Part shown: in pieces, positions 1 to 10,750 of the stretch | Layout: each line of letters begins with the position of its first letter | Numbering within the stretch: the first letter of the stretch is position 1 | Notes under the pieces: generated by a model | The model's input: the letters and a program-made list of their open reading frames with translations, nothing else | Databases searched by the model: none | Told to the model about the DNA's origin: nothing | Assembly (NCBI GenBank): GCA_001414485.1 | Contig: LLEY01000022.1 | Span: 682,001 to 746,000 of the forward strand | Length of the DNA stretch: 64,000 bases | Reading direction: 5' to 3' | From: Calycina herbarum | Taxonomy: Eukaryota > Ascomycota > Leotiomycetes > Helotiales > Pezizellaceae | Translations under genes and position numbers: made by a program

Positions 1-2084
1 CACTTGAATTCAAAGAACAGAGCCATAACACAAGGTGATAGGTGAAGACGTGTGATGGGTTTAGAGTACTTGTAACGGGATCGCGGGGGATTTCAACCTC
101 CGCTCGGAGTTGTCGTGTGTCTAAACGAAGAGCAGTGAGTTTAGAAAGCTTTGTATGCAGATCACGTGCAGAACCCACCCCCCCTTTTCTAACGACACCC
201 TCTCTTCCGCGAGTCACCTCCACCTCAACAACCACTCTCTTCGGGTTACACATTCTCTCAACGGCTCGTAAGTAATGCAAAATCCAAGCATGCAACGCGC
301 CTTAGTGTGCACAAATGGGCTGTCGAGTCGTCCAGACAGGGCACGATGACTTCAGAATTGATTGATCCAAACGATGCTCAAAGCAACACAACATAGCGTC
401 GTCTTGGGGGAGCGTGAGGGAAAGGGCGCCGTTCCGAACGCATAATCCCAAGTACGAATCCAACGCACGAATCCAATATCGAGTCCAGTAGGGCACCATG
501 GTTAGAGGTCCGAGGAGCCACTCGAAGGCCGGGAGGCATATATAATATATTCATCTACGGCACGCATGCACATGTGGATTTGGCAGATGGGTTACGGCAG
601 GTTCCACGAATTCAATTGTGCCCACCTGCCACCGCAGGCAATCAACCGAGGCCAAGTCAACCTAGCACTCGCCTAGAACCAAACCATACCTCCCGGGCGC
701 AATGTTAAATTATGTTGAGGATGTTGGAAGGGCACGTCTAGGTCATCGGGACACTGCTTTCTCCTGCAATGCTGGTGACAATTCCAATTGCCACTCTCCG
801 GTGCCTGTGATCATGATCAGCCCGGGTTGAGCTCGTAACCACCAGTCACAGCTTGTTGTCCCATGTTCGGGATTCGAGGCAACGTCAAGGCAACCAAGGC
901 AACCGATGCGCCAATGCTTCCTCTCATCGAAGGCCATTGGAGATAGCACCACCTCGACTTCTCTCTGCGCTAATTTGGCGGTGTGTTTTGGAGGTGCATA
1001 CTTTGCGTCCAGACCAGAGGAAGTCCTTCTCCATCTTGGTGGTGGCTACAACAGCAGTATCTTGATCTCAGTGAATCTTGCAGAAGAGAGGCTAGTATCT
1101 TCCACTTTTTGAAACTCTTGTTGTGTGAAAAGTTCCTGCAATTTTTATTTCCGAAAGCCTATAATATCCCTCCAAGAGTGTCATATGGAACTAAATACTC
1201 CTGGCGGGCCGTTGCCGAGTGGCAGAAGCAGCTCAGTGGCGTCGCTATCTTGGGTATGGTGTGTGGTTCGCAAAATTGCAAACTGTATGTTTGCAGGATA
1301 GATTCAGGTGGGTGCCAATTGATAGATGGAGGTCGATTTATTTCTTGTTCTTGTTTCCCACTTGCAATTGATTCTTGTCATTTCAACTTAATTTAACATA
1401 CTTGCTTGCGATTCAGGAATGAGTCAACTTTTCTTTCTAAATGAGTGCTTTCGTTTCCAGTGTCTTCTCAATCTCTTGGTAGCTTATCTTTCATTTACGG
1501 TTCGCAATGATGTAAGGCTGCCTCGCAGTTCTCTTTCAGTCATGCGCGCCCTCTTCAGGGAATTCTACAGGCGCTAGTTGGGAAGAACACTTTATTCAAG
1601 CCAACTCGTCTATGCAGGGCAGAACTGCATTTGCCTTACAGCCGCATACCCATATGCCGTTCACCGGCGTAGTATGTACTCGGCTGGGTGCGTGTTGGAA
1701 ACTCTCAATTGGTTCCGGCGAGCAGTGCTATCACCTTGCTAGGTTCCGAGCACTCCGATTCCCAAAGACTTGCATGAGGATAGAGCAAGTCCTCACGAGA
1801 TCCCTAAGAAGGGGAGCCCTCTTCAACATGTTTTGTGGTTCGCAAATCTACAAGTCGCAAATCAAGTTGCCTCACCGGCAAGTCGTGGTTGTGTTCATCC
1901 GATCGGCATCGTTCGATTTGAATATCTACTGATAGCAGAGGGTGCTAGCAGGAGCATATAAGCATGTCGAATCCCTCCCTGAAATTGGCAGAAACAGAAT
2001 CCAAGCGATTACAGCACCATTGTACATTTTTAATTAGGAATATCTTGACATATCAAGCTGGCAGTACCTCCGCAATTCATTACC
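1..2084. other. Intergenic, no gene recognised
   Basis: I see no convincing coding region on either strand. Open frames here are short (about 60-140 codons), start at non-ATG codons or have no family resemblance, and cannot be joined by plausible introns. The base composition is ordinary and is not RIP-like. Confidence 0.5.
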
Positions 2085-2217
2085 ATGGGTGGTGGAAGTC
2101 CCGGACCTTCCCTTGATCTGTCAGTCCCCCCACCTCCTTCTGATAAAGGCTTTCTTCAAAGCACACCTCCCTAAAATTTGTAGCTTCGCCCCCCCTAACA
2201 GCCACTCACCAGGCGGC

Positions 2218-2763
2218 ATGGTGTCGCAATCCCCTTCAACTACACTTAGCATACCAATCGGAGCCGCATCAATGAATCAACCCCCGTCAACAAAAGTCTC
2301 TCCTTGGAAGAACCCTTCAGCAAACGTTGTCTCTGTAACAAGACGACCAATTCTTTCTCAAGAACACAAAACCTCAAACCGAATGGCCGATATTGAACTT
2401 GAGCTGGATGACAATCACTCTTTATCAATCAGTCTTCTGACCCCTACCACTTCAACATCCGACCCGCCGAACGTTCGCAGCTCGATAAAACATGGCGAGG
2501 CCAACGCACCCATACCAAAGAATGCTACATCAACGGTTCAATATTCCTCGTCATCTCTTCCTCCTATCAACCCTGAAAGCATTCATCCCGCTCCCAACAC
2601 CTCGATACCTCATGATGAATCAAAGCAGCGACCTCCTTCTTTCCAACTTCGTAAATGGTTACAAGCTACCGACAAAGAGGAGATCACGACTATTGAGAGG
2701 ATCCAACAACATGACTGGCGCTCTTGCGGTTTTGTCTCGGATCAGATGTTTATCTTGACATGA
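2218..2763 (+). CDS. Hypothetical Ser/Pro/Thr-rich protein
   Basis: I do not recognise this protein. The first ATG in the frame is at 2218 and gives 181 residues ending at TGA 2761-2763; the frame itself is open from 2089 without an ATG. The product is rich in Ser, Pro, Thr and Asn, has no membrane segment or signal peptide, and looks mostly disordered. Its only charged stretch is near the C-terminus (KWLQATDKEEITTIERI). Just upstream, an ATG at 2085 in another frame opens a short Pro/Ser-rich reading that stops at about 2174, so the true 5' end may involve an unrecognised intron or a frameshift. No homology evidence is available, so it could be a chance ORF. Confidence 0.35.
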   Translation: MVSQSPSTTLSIPIGAASMNQPPSTKVSPWKNPSANVVSVTRRPILSQEHKTSNRMADIELELDDNHSLSISLLTPTTSTSDPPNVRSSIKHGEANAPIPKNATSTVQYSSSSLPPINPESIHPAPNTSIPHDESKQRPPSFQLRKWLQATDKEEITTIERIQQHDWRSCGFVSDQMFILT

Positions 2764-3577
2764 TTTTGATAAATTTGCGGCTAGTCTTTTTTAGTTTTCG
2801 GTTTGTTTCCTTGTGGAGATTGTTTTATAGTTATGGTTTTGGGTTCTGTGTTGAAAAGTTTGTTTGTTCCCTGTCGTATCCTTGATTGATAAAAGTTTAG
2901 ATTATTGCTATGTTTTGGGGGCGGAGAGGTGGAGTCCTTTAAAACGAATCATTGGATACGTCTGCTGTGGGGTTTGCGTTTGTTACTAGTCTACCATAGC
3001 CCAGCTAATTGTGTGTTGATTTTAATTGATTGCCTTCTTTTTCTTATTCAACGTCTGTCTTCAGATCGTCAAAATTGGAACAAATTGACTCGAGTTGGGT
3101 CGAAGTTGTGATGAAAAGGCGACCTCGGGAAGTTCCGAGGCGCCAAAAAGATGAGTACGAGTTTTGGTGAAGCTTTTAGTAGTTTAACTACTAGACAAAA
3201 AGAGCGATATGCAACAAATTATGCACCTCATTCCAAGAGGGGTGAGCGGCTGTGCAAATGTGCCAGGGTTGTTTAGGCACTGTCTCGTGACTTTAGCAGT
3301 CTTGGCATAATTTGGTGTTGGGAAATTTGGAGCAGTAATAGAAGATACACCTCAATCTGTGATAAAAGCGAAAATATCTTCAAGTCGATGGCGAGATAGA
3401 AGTCACAAGTTTGATTCTAGTCATCATTCTAGACACATGTGATGAATGATTACCTCACTTTGTTCAATCAAGTTAAATGTCCAAATTATCTAGATCAATA
3501 TTGTTCAACGGATATTTTTCGTTGTACGGGAATCAATAGGGGGACTTCCTCAAAAACACCAGACGCCTAACAGTCCT
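2764..3577. other. Intergenic; holds the left copy of a duplicated segment
   Basis: No gene seen. From about 3260 to the stop codon of the next gene, the sequence resembles 5617-5885. This is the downstream flank of the metallopeptidase gene, which was duplicated together with its last exon. Confidence 0.5.
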
Positions 3578-3840
3578 CTAACCGAAGAAATGTTTCCACC
3601 CCGAACCACGCAACCCCGCTTTCTCTATTGCTGCTCTCTTTTTAGACTCGAACTTGGTGCTAGTACTACGCATTTCTTCTAGCGAGCGTGTTTTTCGGTT
3701 TATGACAGGTTTTGGTGGAAGGAATGGTTGATAATCCTTTTCCCCGAGATGTACTTTTCCCAGAGCCCATGTAAAGCCCTTCCATTTCTCTTGAAATTGG
3801 AGGTTAAGAGCGAGGCCCAGGATGGCGTAAGAATCTCCCA
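3260..3840. repeat. Left copy of a segmental duplication (last exon plus downstream flank)
   Basis: The stretch aligns by eye with 5617-6120. Shared words include ATTGCTGCTCTC, AATCCTTTTC, the block around CCATTTCTCTT/CCAGTTCTCTT, and downstream AATGTCC versus ATGTCCAAA. This copy contains the intact last exon of the metallopeptidase gene (from 3578); the other copy is broken. Confidence 0.65.
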
Positions 3841-4872
3841 CCTTCGCGGGAGCCCGGCTGTCTTTCTTCCTTAAATCCGCACACTCCTTCCAGCCGTAGG
3901 TGCCATCTGTCCCCTCCCCATCCGTGATGGCTGGCTGTCGTTTGTCATTGACTGATAACAGTTAGCCTTGAAACTCTATTCGGAACTGTGTTAAAAGGGT
4001 ACTTACGCGGTCCAGAAACAGGTGTCGTATGAGTAAACTCATGAAGAATAGTCGCACTTATCGGCTGAATATTATCGAGGGCTGTGAAAGGTCCTTCTGT
4101 CATGGGCTTGAGCCCATCTTTTTTGATTTCTGATACTAGTCTCATGTCTTGTCCCTCCTCTCCCACCAGGGCATTTGCGCACAGATATATGATACTTTGA
4201 TCCGACACATCTGGTTTGCCCGACTCCTTGTCGCCATTGACCGTGTACGCATGAGCACCATTTTGACAGAATGTCTTTCTGGGTAGTGTTACTTTCATTT
4301 CGGGAGCTAGGTCAATCTTTACTGTTGGAAGCTCTGGAGTGAAGAAGGCATTGCTATAAAAGGGGGTTGTCGTGTCTGTCGCTTTTTCCGCCTCTTCTCC
4401 AGGCCATTCTATGGTATCTTCGTTACAGTATATCGTGATTCTATGGTCCTCGTTATCCTCTAATGCCACGATTTTATCGAAAGTGGCTAATGCTTTGGTT
4501 AGCCTGAAAGTTCATGTTTAACGATAGCATTCCTCGCTTCTCTATTGAAAAGGGAAAGAAGTTTCAGACTCACATTGGACCAAATCTCGGTCGGCATCAT
4601 CGAAAAGGACTTGGTAGACACCTTTGGATGAAACCTCACCAGCATCTCTTGGTGATTTGTTTTTTACAGACTCGGCAGCAACTTCAGGAAGGTTAACAGG
4701 GTATCATGGGCCTCTTTTTTCCTCATTGAGAATTACCTTTCGCCATTTCGTATGTCTCATCCAAGTGTTCTTGTACATTGAATGGAGCGCAGGATCTGTG
4801 TACATTGACAATAGCTTGAGCATGGTGACTTAATGCAATGGCTCCAGCAGCCATTATGGTTGTTGCATACAT
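3578..4872 (-). CDS. Secreted zinc metallopeptidase, aspzincin (M35)-like
   Basis: Spliced model complement(join(3578..3951,4007..4492,4574..4681,4737..4872)), 367 aa; all phases close. The start at 4872 opens a probable signal peptide (residues 1-20, hydrophobic, ending HHAQA). The sequence ILHEFTHT puts the zinc motif HEXXH at residues 232-236. About 23 residues later comes EGTDGTYGW, close to the aspzincin signature GTxDxxYG, with Asp259 as likely third zinc ligand. A later GDSYAILGLAL block resembles the Asn/Asp-Ser-Tyr segment common after this motif in M35-like enzymes. By family, such proteins are secreted endopeptidases of saprobic or pathogenic fungi. The donor at 4573 is good, but its acceptor (AAAG, 4493) is the weakest splice site and was chosen because it alone keeps the frame. 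The last exon has a decayed copy at 5883-6110. Confidence 0.75.
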
Positions 4873-5616
4873 GGCTGTGGGTAATAGATTGGAGTCTGGA
4901 ATCCGAGTAGTGAAAACAAAAAACAAGGAAATATAGAGAAAAGAAATCTGTATGCCTTAAATAAAAACACTGACGGGAACCAAAATATAGCAGAATGAAT
5001 TAGAAAACCAGCAGGAAAGACGCGAAGAAATATGAACCCTATTAAATAGAAATTCAGCATGGAAATATAAAATTAAAGCGGTAACGGAAAGAGTGCATCT
5101 CACTCAGTCTCAAAGGATCATGACTCTAAGCCTCCTTGACCGAGAGACGGGTAATTCAATCCACCACATACTGGTAAACTTCCATGGAAGATAACCTTCG
5201 CATCCACTCGCATTCATTCTTCTAATTATAGTCACTGTGCGCAGCAGGGATCTATCTTTCTTCCCACTAAAACGCAGGTTATTTGCTCTTCCCGTGAGAA
5301 TGCACTGAGTGTCAGCTATATTTTGGTAATTATGTAAAAAAAAAAAAGCTGAGTAATTCGTGTCACAGATACGAAGTCGCCCAATCAACCTTGCCCAGGG
5401 GGCAGGTCGCCTGAATTATAATGTAAGATGACTGAATCCTATAATTCACACCAATCATCAGGCCGGTAGCGGGTAAATTAAGCTCCAAAACTTGAGGGGG
5501 GTGTTTCAGAGTTCTACCGAAAATTTCAGACATGAGTGCAACAGCATTACCGCAATTTTAGTATGAAAGTTGGAATTTGATATTATGCTTTCTCCCTATC
5601 AAAGATCAAAATGAGG
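4873..5616. other. Intergenic, AT-rich; no gene recognised
   Basis: This is the upstream region of the metallopeptidase gene. It contains an A-run at about 5337-5347 and short non-ATG frames only. No promoter element could be assigned with confidence. Confidence 0.45.
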
Positions 5617-6120
5617 GCTAGGTACTGTCGCGTGACTTGAGAAGTGGTGGTTGGGCAGTGGAAGGCACATAGTGACTCAATGGAAAATATCATTACGTCG
5701 GCGGGACTATTCTAGTCGTCATTATACTCAAAATTAGAATAATTAAATAAGGGTATTCGAATTACAACTTACAAGGCGACCTCTATATCACTTTACTTAA
5801 TCAACTAACATGTCCAAAGCATTTAGAATAATATATTTTGGCTTCTTCCAAAACACCGAACGCCCGAGATGAGGACAACCTTCTAACCAAGGAAATGCTT
5901 CCGGAGCAAACTATCGATTCCCACTCCTTTTATTGCTGCTCTCCTCAGAGAATTAAGTTCGTTGTTCTAAGCTTCAGCGGATTGTTTTTAGCGAACGCGA
6001 GTTTGGGTTTAGAACATGCTTCGGTGGAAGAAAGGGCTGCCAATCCTTTTCTCTAAGATGAACTTTTCTTAATGACCAAGTAAAACCTCTCCAGTTCTCT
6101 TCTTTACTTTCAAACGATGG
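5617..6120. repeat. Right copy of the segmental duplication
   Basis: Degenerate counterpart of 3260-3840, in the same orientation about 2.3 kb away. It includes the relic of the peptidase last exon (5883-6110) and matching downstream flank. The matches are imperfect and interrupted by small indels, so the duplication is old or fast-decaying. Confidence 0.6.
5883..6110 (-). pseudogene. Decayed 3' exon of a paralogous metallopeptidase
   Basis: Read on the minus strand, this stretch encodes WRGFTWSLRKVHL followed by EKDWQPFLPPKHV. The intact gene at 3578 has WKGFTWALGKVHL and EKDYQPFLPPKPV in the same place. An in-frame TGA follows the SRSLKTIR block, a frame change comes after it, and the relic ends in RKHFLG and TAG (5885-5883), matching KHFFG at the end of the intact protein. 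No HEXXH-bearing exon was found upstream of it, so only the tail was copied or survives. It is not translatable as a peptidase. Confidence 0.7.
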
Positions 6121-6194
6121 TTATTTGAGCATTGGAAGGAATGATTTCAATATATGCATATTAAACTTCGGGTTTATTGCATGTAATAGAACTG

Positions 6195-8193
6195 CTAAAT
6201 GATGGTAACCTCCCCTGTTTCCCTAAACACGCTTTCCGATTCAGATAAATTATCCATGCAAGTCAGCAGACCAATCCGTTCGAACACGGTATCTTCCAAA
6301 GCAGGTTTACGAAGAACCAAACATTCCAAGACTCTCCCATGTTGTTGAGACATTGTTGACTTGATGGCGATACACTTGACTTGGTGCGTTGAGATGTCGG
6401 TTTCTTGACTCAATTGTACCCGAGAATCTAATAATACACTTATCCTACTTGAACCATACTCCATTCCAGGGAGCACCGCCCCTGACATAGAGACCAGTTG
6501 TATTTCAGTCAAAGGCTTACCGAAAAATGAATTGCTGATATATCTGACCACGCCATCCAAAAGAAAACCTTTGAGAACAAGCCGGACATCAAGTATTTGT
6601 CCATAAACATCTGCGATTTCATGCGGATCGTTGCTGTTCAGTACTTCGGCGACGATATCTGCTGAGCTGAAGAGGATTTCTTGCGGACGCCCAAGACCAG
6701 GAAGGTGCCACAGATACCACATTCCCAGCTTTCTTCATTTCGCAAGAGCCAACTGACGGTTCCTCTCTCCAAAGGAGAGACGACGGCAACTCGTTACTCC
6801 ACATTCCAGCCCAATACATCCCCAGCTTTGGAAACAAGCGTGCCAATCCAGAGATCGCCGGTAATTTATCCGAAGGGTTTGTCAGTTCTAGCCAAGAGTA
6901 TTCGACGACAAGCTTCCACCACATTTTCGAAGCGGTCGTACGCAAAGCAGTAAAGTCGCAGTGCTGAGTCGCGGCAGCCTTTTTGACAGATATATCTAGA
7001 CACTGTTTCAAGGTAACTTCGGAAGAGTTTCGGAGACCACACTCGCAGTCTATCTTTGACTTACATTCCCAGATGACTTCGGCAGCCGTGAAATGAATAA
7101 TTCTCGATGCAAGCATTCTTTCTTGGAAACACCAGGCTCTTTGTAAAGTTGGATTTCGCCATCGATTGCTTATATTTTGGCAATTGCTCTCAAGAACACG
7201 ATGACGAAGAAATGCTCCCGTATGCCACTCGCTAGGCTCTGACTTCTGGGATGTGTAATCCAACGAAGATCCTTTCTCAACATAGATTGGCTCGTAGGTT
7301 TGGACCCTCTCACCCCGAGTAGGATTTACCTCGACCGGGATAGAATGTCGTTCTCGAGAGGCAAATATACCCGAATCGCAGCTCTCTCCAAGGTCTGCAG
7401 CAATTACAACATATGCATTCTCGTATATATTTGCCATTTTTTTAGCCTCAGATGTCCAGTCAGATTTGGAATCTTGGATAATACAAACAGCATCGATCCA
7501 TATGTACCGAATATCAAGACGATGAGTCAAAGTCATAGCATCCTGAAAGGTTTTGGGAATTGTTTCCCATGGAATTGGCTGCTTTCTTTTTTCAAGGTTG
7601 GCTTCAGTCGTGATAAACGACTTTACTCCTCCCCAGCAATAACTCAGCGCGGTCCAATTGGATATCTGCAGTCCTTCTGTTGATATCAATCTTGGAGCAA
7701 TATGAGCTGATGCTCCCAAATCAATGACTCGTGCCGCGACAAGCTTCCATTCTGTATTATTTTCTGGTCGTCGAGATTCTTTGGAGCAATGGAGGTGCTC
7801 ATTTTCACAAGCGTATAACCAACCTTTTATTTTCCCTATGCACTCATCTGAGCCCGAATGACTAGAAATGGGCTGGTGTATGGATAGGTTTTCCCACGGG
7901 TCTCCTATTGTTTCTTAATATCAAAACCTAGAATGCCTTTTTAAGGAACACTTACCCAATGTATGTCTTGAAAACATGTGCAAAATCAACGGAAATCCCT
8001 ATCTAGAATTCGTCCAATCCACGGAGAATTCCTCGCCCGTTTTCAGGGTTTGAATTTGAAAGCAGAGCACACCTTGTCTCTTCTCGACGTCAAGGATACT
8101 AGAGCTGTGACCGTCGTGAAGCCAGCGTTCATCGAGCAAGATGATGCTTTTGCATATAGTATGACAAACTTCACAAGATATTGAGGCTAACAT
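6195..8193 (-). pseudogene. HET-domain (heterokaryon incompatibility) gene, disrupted
   Basis: Exon 1 runs 8193-7956 and exon 2 7904-6195, with a 51-nt intron (donor GTAAGT, acceptor CAATAG). The protein shows the HET hallmarks in order: an N-terminal CEVCHTICK segment; KGWLYACENEHLHC; ARVIDLGAS; the HET core ALSYCWGG, then IPKTFQDAMTLTHRLDIRYI and WIDAVCIIQD; a later LQRAWCFQERMLASRI; and finally APSWSWAS. Two lesions break it: an in-frame TAG at 8001-7999 in exon 1, and a frame change between about 6690 and 6680, directly after WSWAS, where the continuation (EILFSSADIVAEVL) lies in another frame. HET proteins trigger cell death after fusion of unlike hyphae, and decayed paralogs are common in fungi. 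A truncated protein or a sequencing error remains possible. Confidence 0.75.
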
Positions 8194-8402
8194 CAATTTG
8201 ATGAGTGGTATTTTGAGGTGGGAATCCGGATACGCTCAAGTACCTGGAAGCTTCTTCTTATTTCCTCCGAATGTTGCAAGTGTAAAGTAAATGCATAAAG
8301 GTCAGAATGCTCCTGAAAATCGATCGTGAAGAGCGACGCCTCGTTCCGGCTAAGGTCTCGCTTAAAGGTAGACCAAGCTAACAAAAACGTGCGAGTGTCC
8401 AT

Positions 8403-9125
8403 AGTCAAATATATAATTCTGTACTGTATGGAAAGCAGAGTACAGTTCAAGAAATAGCGGTTTGATTCTATCGGGTGCTGCCTGGCGGTGTCAGAGGGAT
8501 CCAGTCTTGGCAGCGCCTTCCTTGTCGCCGAACCCGACCCCTGCGATAGACATTAAAAGCGGCAGTAAATACATCAGGTTCGTACCTGCCCTATCTATTT
8601 GTCTCATTGTTCCAGCTTTTTAGGCTAATTCAATTAAGTACTCTAAATACTTCTAATGATACCTAGATGTTTTAGAATAATCAAGTTTAAACTATTCAGT
8701 AATTAAAGTTAGAACAACAAGCTATTTACTGTTTACCTCTTATGTCCACCGCGAGACAATTCACACGTCAATATTGTATTTTAATTGAAAACTGTTATCA
8801 TGTCGACAAAAGTTCTTACAAGAACTCTGGTTATTATTCTAGGTAACTGTGCGTCTAATAAATAATACTATACGAAAGGCGAAAAATAATAATTGCCTTT
8901 TAAGCAAAAATATGGCTCTATCTTGATTTCATATTCTTGTATCCACATTAAGCTTAAAGTGCGGCAGCCCCTTCTGAGAAGTGATATCTGATCTCGACTG
9001 TAACTTAGAGAGCAAGAAAGGAACACAAGTTGATTTGAAAGCTAACAAGCCCTAGAATGATAAACTCAATTTATTCTAAAATCAAATAGTCGCTTGTCAT
9101 CGCAACACAACATTCAAGCCATAGA
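8403..9125. other. Intergenic, AT-rich; nothing recognised
   Basis: Upstream of the HET gene and downstream of the WW-domain gene. No ORF, RNA gene or repeat could be supported. Confidence 0.45.
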
Positions 9126-10750
9126 TTACTCACTGCCCCACCCACCACCATCATAAGATTCCTCTTCAGCCTCTTCTACATCACTGCTACTATACTCCTC
9201 TCCCTCATAATACCCATCTTCTCCATGTCCACCCCCGTGACCCCCACCATGGCCCCCACCCCCAAACATTCCCTTCTTCTTCTTCTTCTTTTTGTGCCCG
9301 CTCATCAATCCTGTAACTAATGCACCGCCAGCAAGAAGTCCGGCTCCACCACCAAGCAACGCCAAACCACCCGAATTTGAATTTTTATCGGGTTTAGCAG
9401 CGGGCGCAGCTGCTGGTGCTGGTGCACCATAACCTGGCTGAGGTGTTCCACCATATGCGGGCTGCTGTCCATAAACGGGTTGAGAAGTTCCATAAGCGGC
9501 TGGAGTGGAGGCTTGTGAATGAGAGGGTGACTTCCCACCAGCGGCTTTAGCGGCTAGACCTCCTAACATCCCGCCTCCAAGCATGCCCATCAAACCCGCT
9601 TTTGCTGCAGTGGGAGTGTTGCTTTGAGGAGCTGGCGTTTGTGTAACAGGAGTATAAGCTTGTTGTGGCTGCTGTTGGCCATAAATTGGTGGTCCGTAGG
9701 TTTGTTGTTGAGGATATTGACTTTGTTGAACTTGCTGACCTTGTTGACCGTACACTGGACTTTGTCCGTACTGTTGATGCGGTGGTTGACCATATTGAGT
9801 TTGTTGCTGAGTGTAAGGCGTGGAAGCTGGTGTTGGATACCCCCCAGTTGTTGGAGGTGACTGGTGAGATTGGTAGTTTACATATCCGGGCTGAGCATTT
9901 GGTTGTTGGGTAGGCGAGAACAAGCCCTTTGTGCCATCCGTAGGATTTGTTGACGGCGTTCCGGGGTGCGGGGTTTGTGTTTGACCTGGAGCTTGACCCT
10001 GAATGCCAGAAGAGGGCTGTTGTTGTTGTGGATAAGTTTGAGGGTTGGGATTTGGAGATTGAGCGAGATTATATGGTTGTTGAGCCCCATATGGCGGCTG
10101 TTGAGTGGCAGGATTTGGGGATGGAGTTGCTTGATATGCTTGGGTAGTGGGAGCAGCGTATAGCTTCCGAGAAACTGGCGGAGAAGTAGCGACTCCAGGT
10201 GACGGATATGGATTGTAAGCTTGCTGAACCGGTTGTGGGGGTTGTTGACCAGTCTGCTGCTGCACTGGCGATGTAGTGGCTCCAGGAGAGGCGTATGGGT
10301 TATATGCTTGCCCTTGCTGTTGTTGGCCAGACTGGGAGGTCACTCCTGGTGACGGATAGGGATTGTATGCCTGGGCTTGTTGTGGAGTTTGTGCATACGT
10401 TGGTTGTTGTTGTTGCTGTGTGGGATTTTGAGCAGGATTTAACGAGACTGATGCCATTACTACTTGCAAAGAAGACGGGTCATGGCCTTTGTTCTCTATT
10501 GGAGCAGCTTGATATCCCGGGGGTGGTCCTTGAGGAGGGGGTCGAGCTTGAGGTGCTGGCTGAGTCGGCTTCTCCCAGACACTGGCTCCAGTAAATACAT
10601 TTTCATAAAACCTGAGCACTACAGTTAATATATTTTCCATTAGGCATAGAGGAGCTAACTTTACCACGCATTGTATTGTGTATTCCAATGAGCTTTGTAG
10701 CCCTCGGGCAAGGAAGCATCGGTCGGTGGTGCCGCTGGAGGGAGAACCAT
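9126..10750 (-). CDS. WW-domain protein with Gln/Pro-rich low-complexity region
   Basis: Model complement(join(9126..10611,10665..10750)), 523 aa. Exon 1 ends inside the WW domain, in the codon for Trp29, and the 53-nt intron restores it. The N-terminus reads LPEGYKAHWNTQYNAW, then FYENVFTGASVWEKP. This is a WW domain at residues 14-44 in which the first signature Trp is Tyr18, while the second (Trp41) and the closing Pro44 are kept. A long Gln/Pro/Tyr/Gly region follows, containing about three copies of a QAYNPYPSPGV-like unit. Two Gly/Ala/Leu/Met-rich hydrophobic stretches come next, then a Lys-run (KKKKKKK), His/Gly repeats and an acidic tail ending GGWGSE. WW domains bind proline-rich partners; the specific role is unknown. 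Such proteins recur in filamentous ascomycetes. Confidence 0.8.

Noticed and set aside
1260..1850. Three copies of GGTTCGCAA
   Set aside because: Isolated 9-mers without regular spacing or flanking similarity; no basis for a functional claim.
3120..3142. Hairpin CCTCGG-GAAGTT-CCGAGG as a terminator
   Set aside because: Intrinsic hairpin terminators do not apply to RNA polymerase II genes; probably chance.
8193..8402. Minus-strand frame starting MDTRTFLLAW upstream of the HET gene
   Set aside because: It cannot be joined to HET exon 1 in phase, and it resembles no family I know; it remains a possible tiny ORF but is unsupported.
9590..10594. Several long frames antisense to or overlapping the Gln-rich gene
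   Set aside because: They are shadows of the CAG/CCA-rich coding sequence in other frames.
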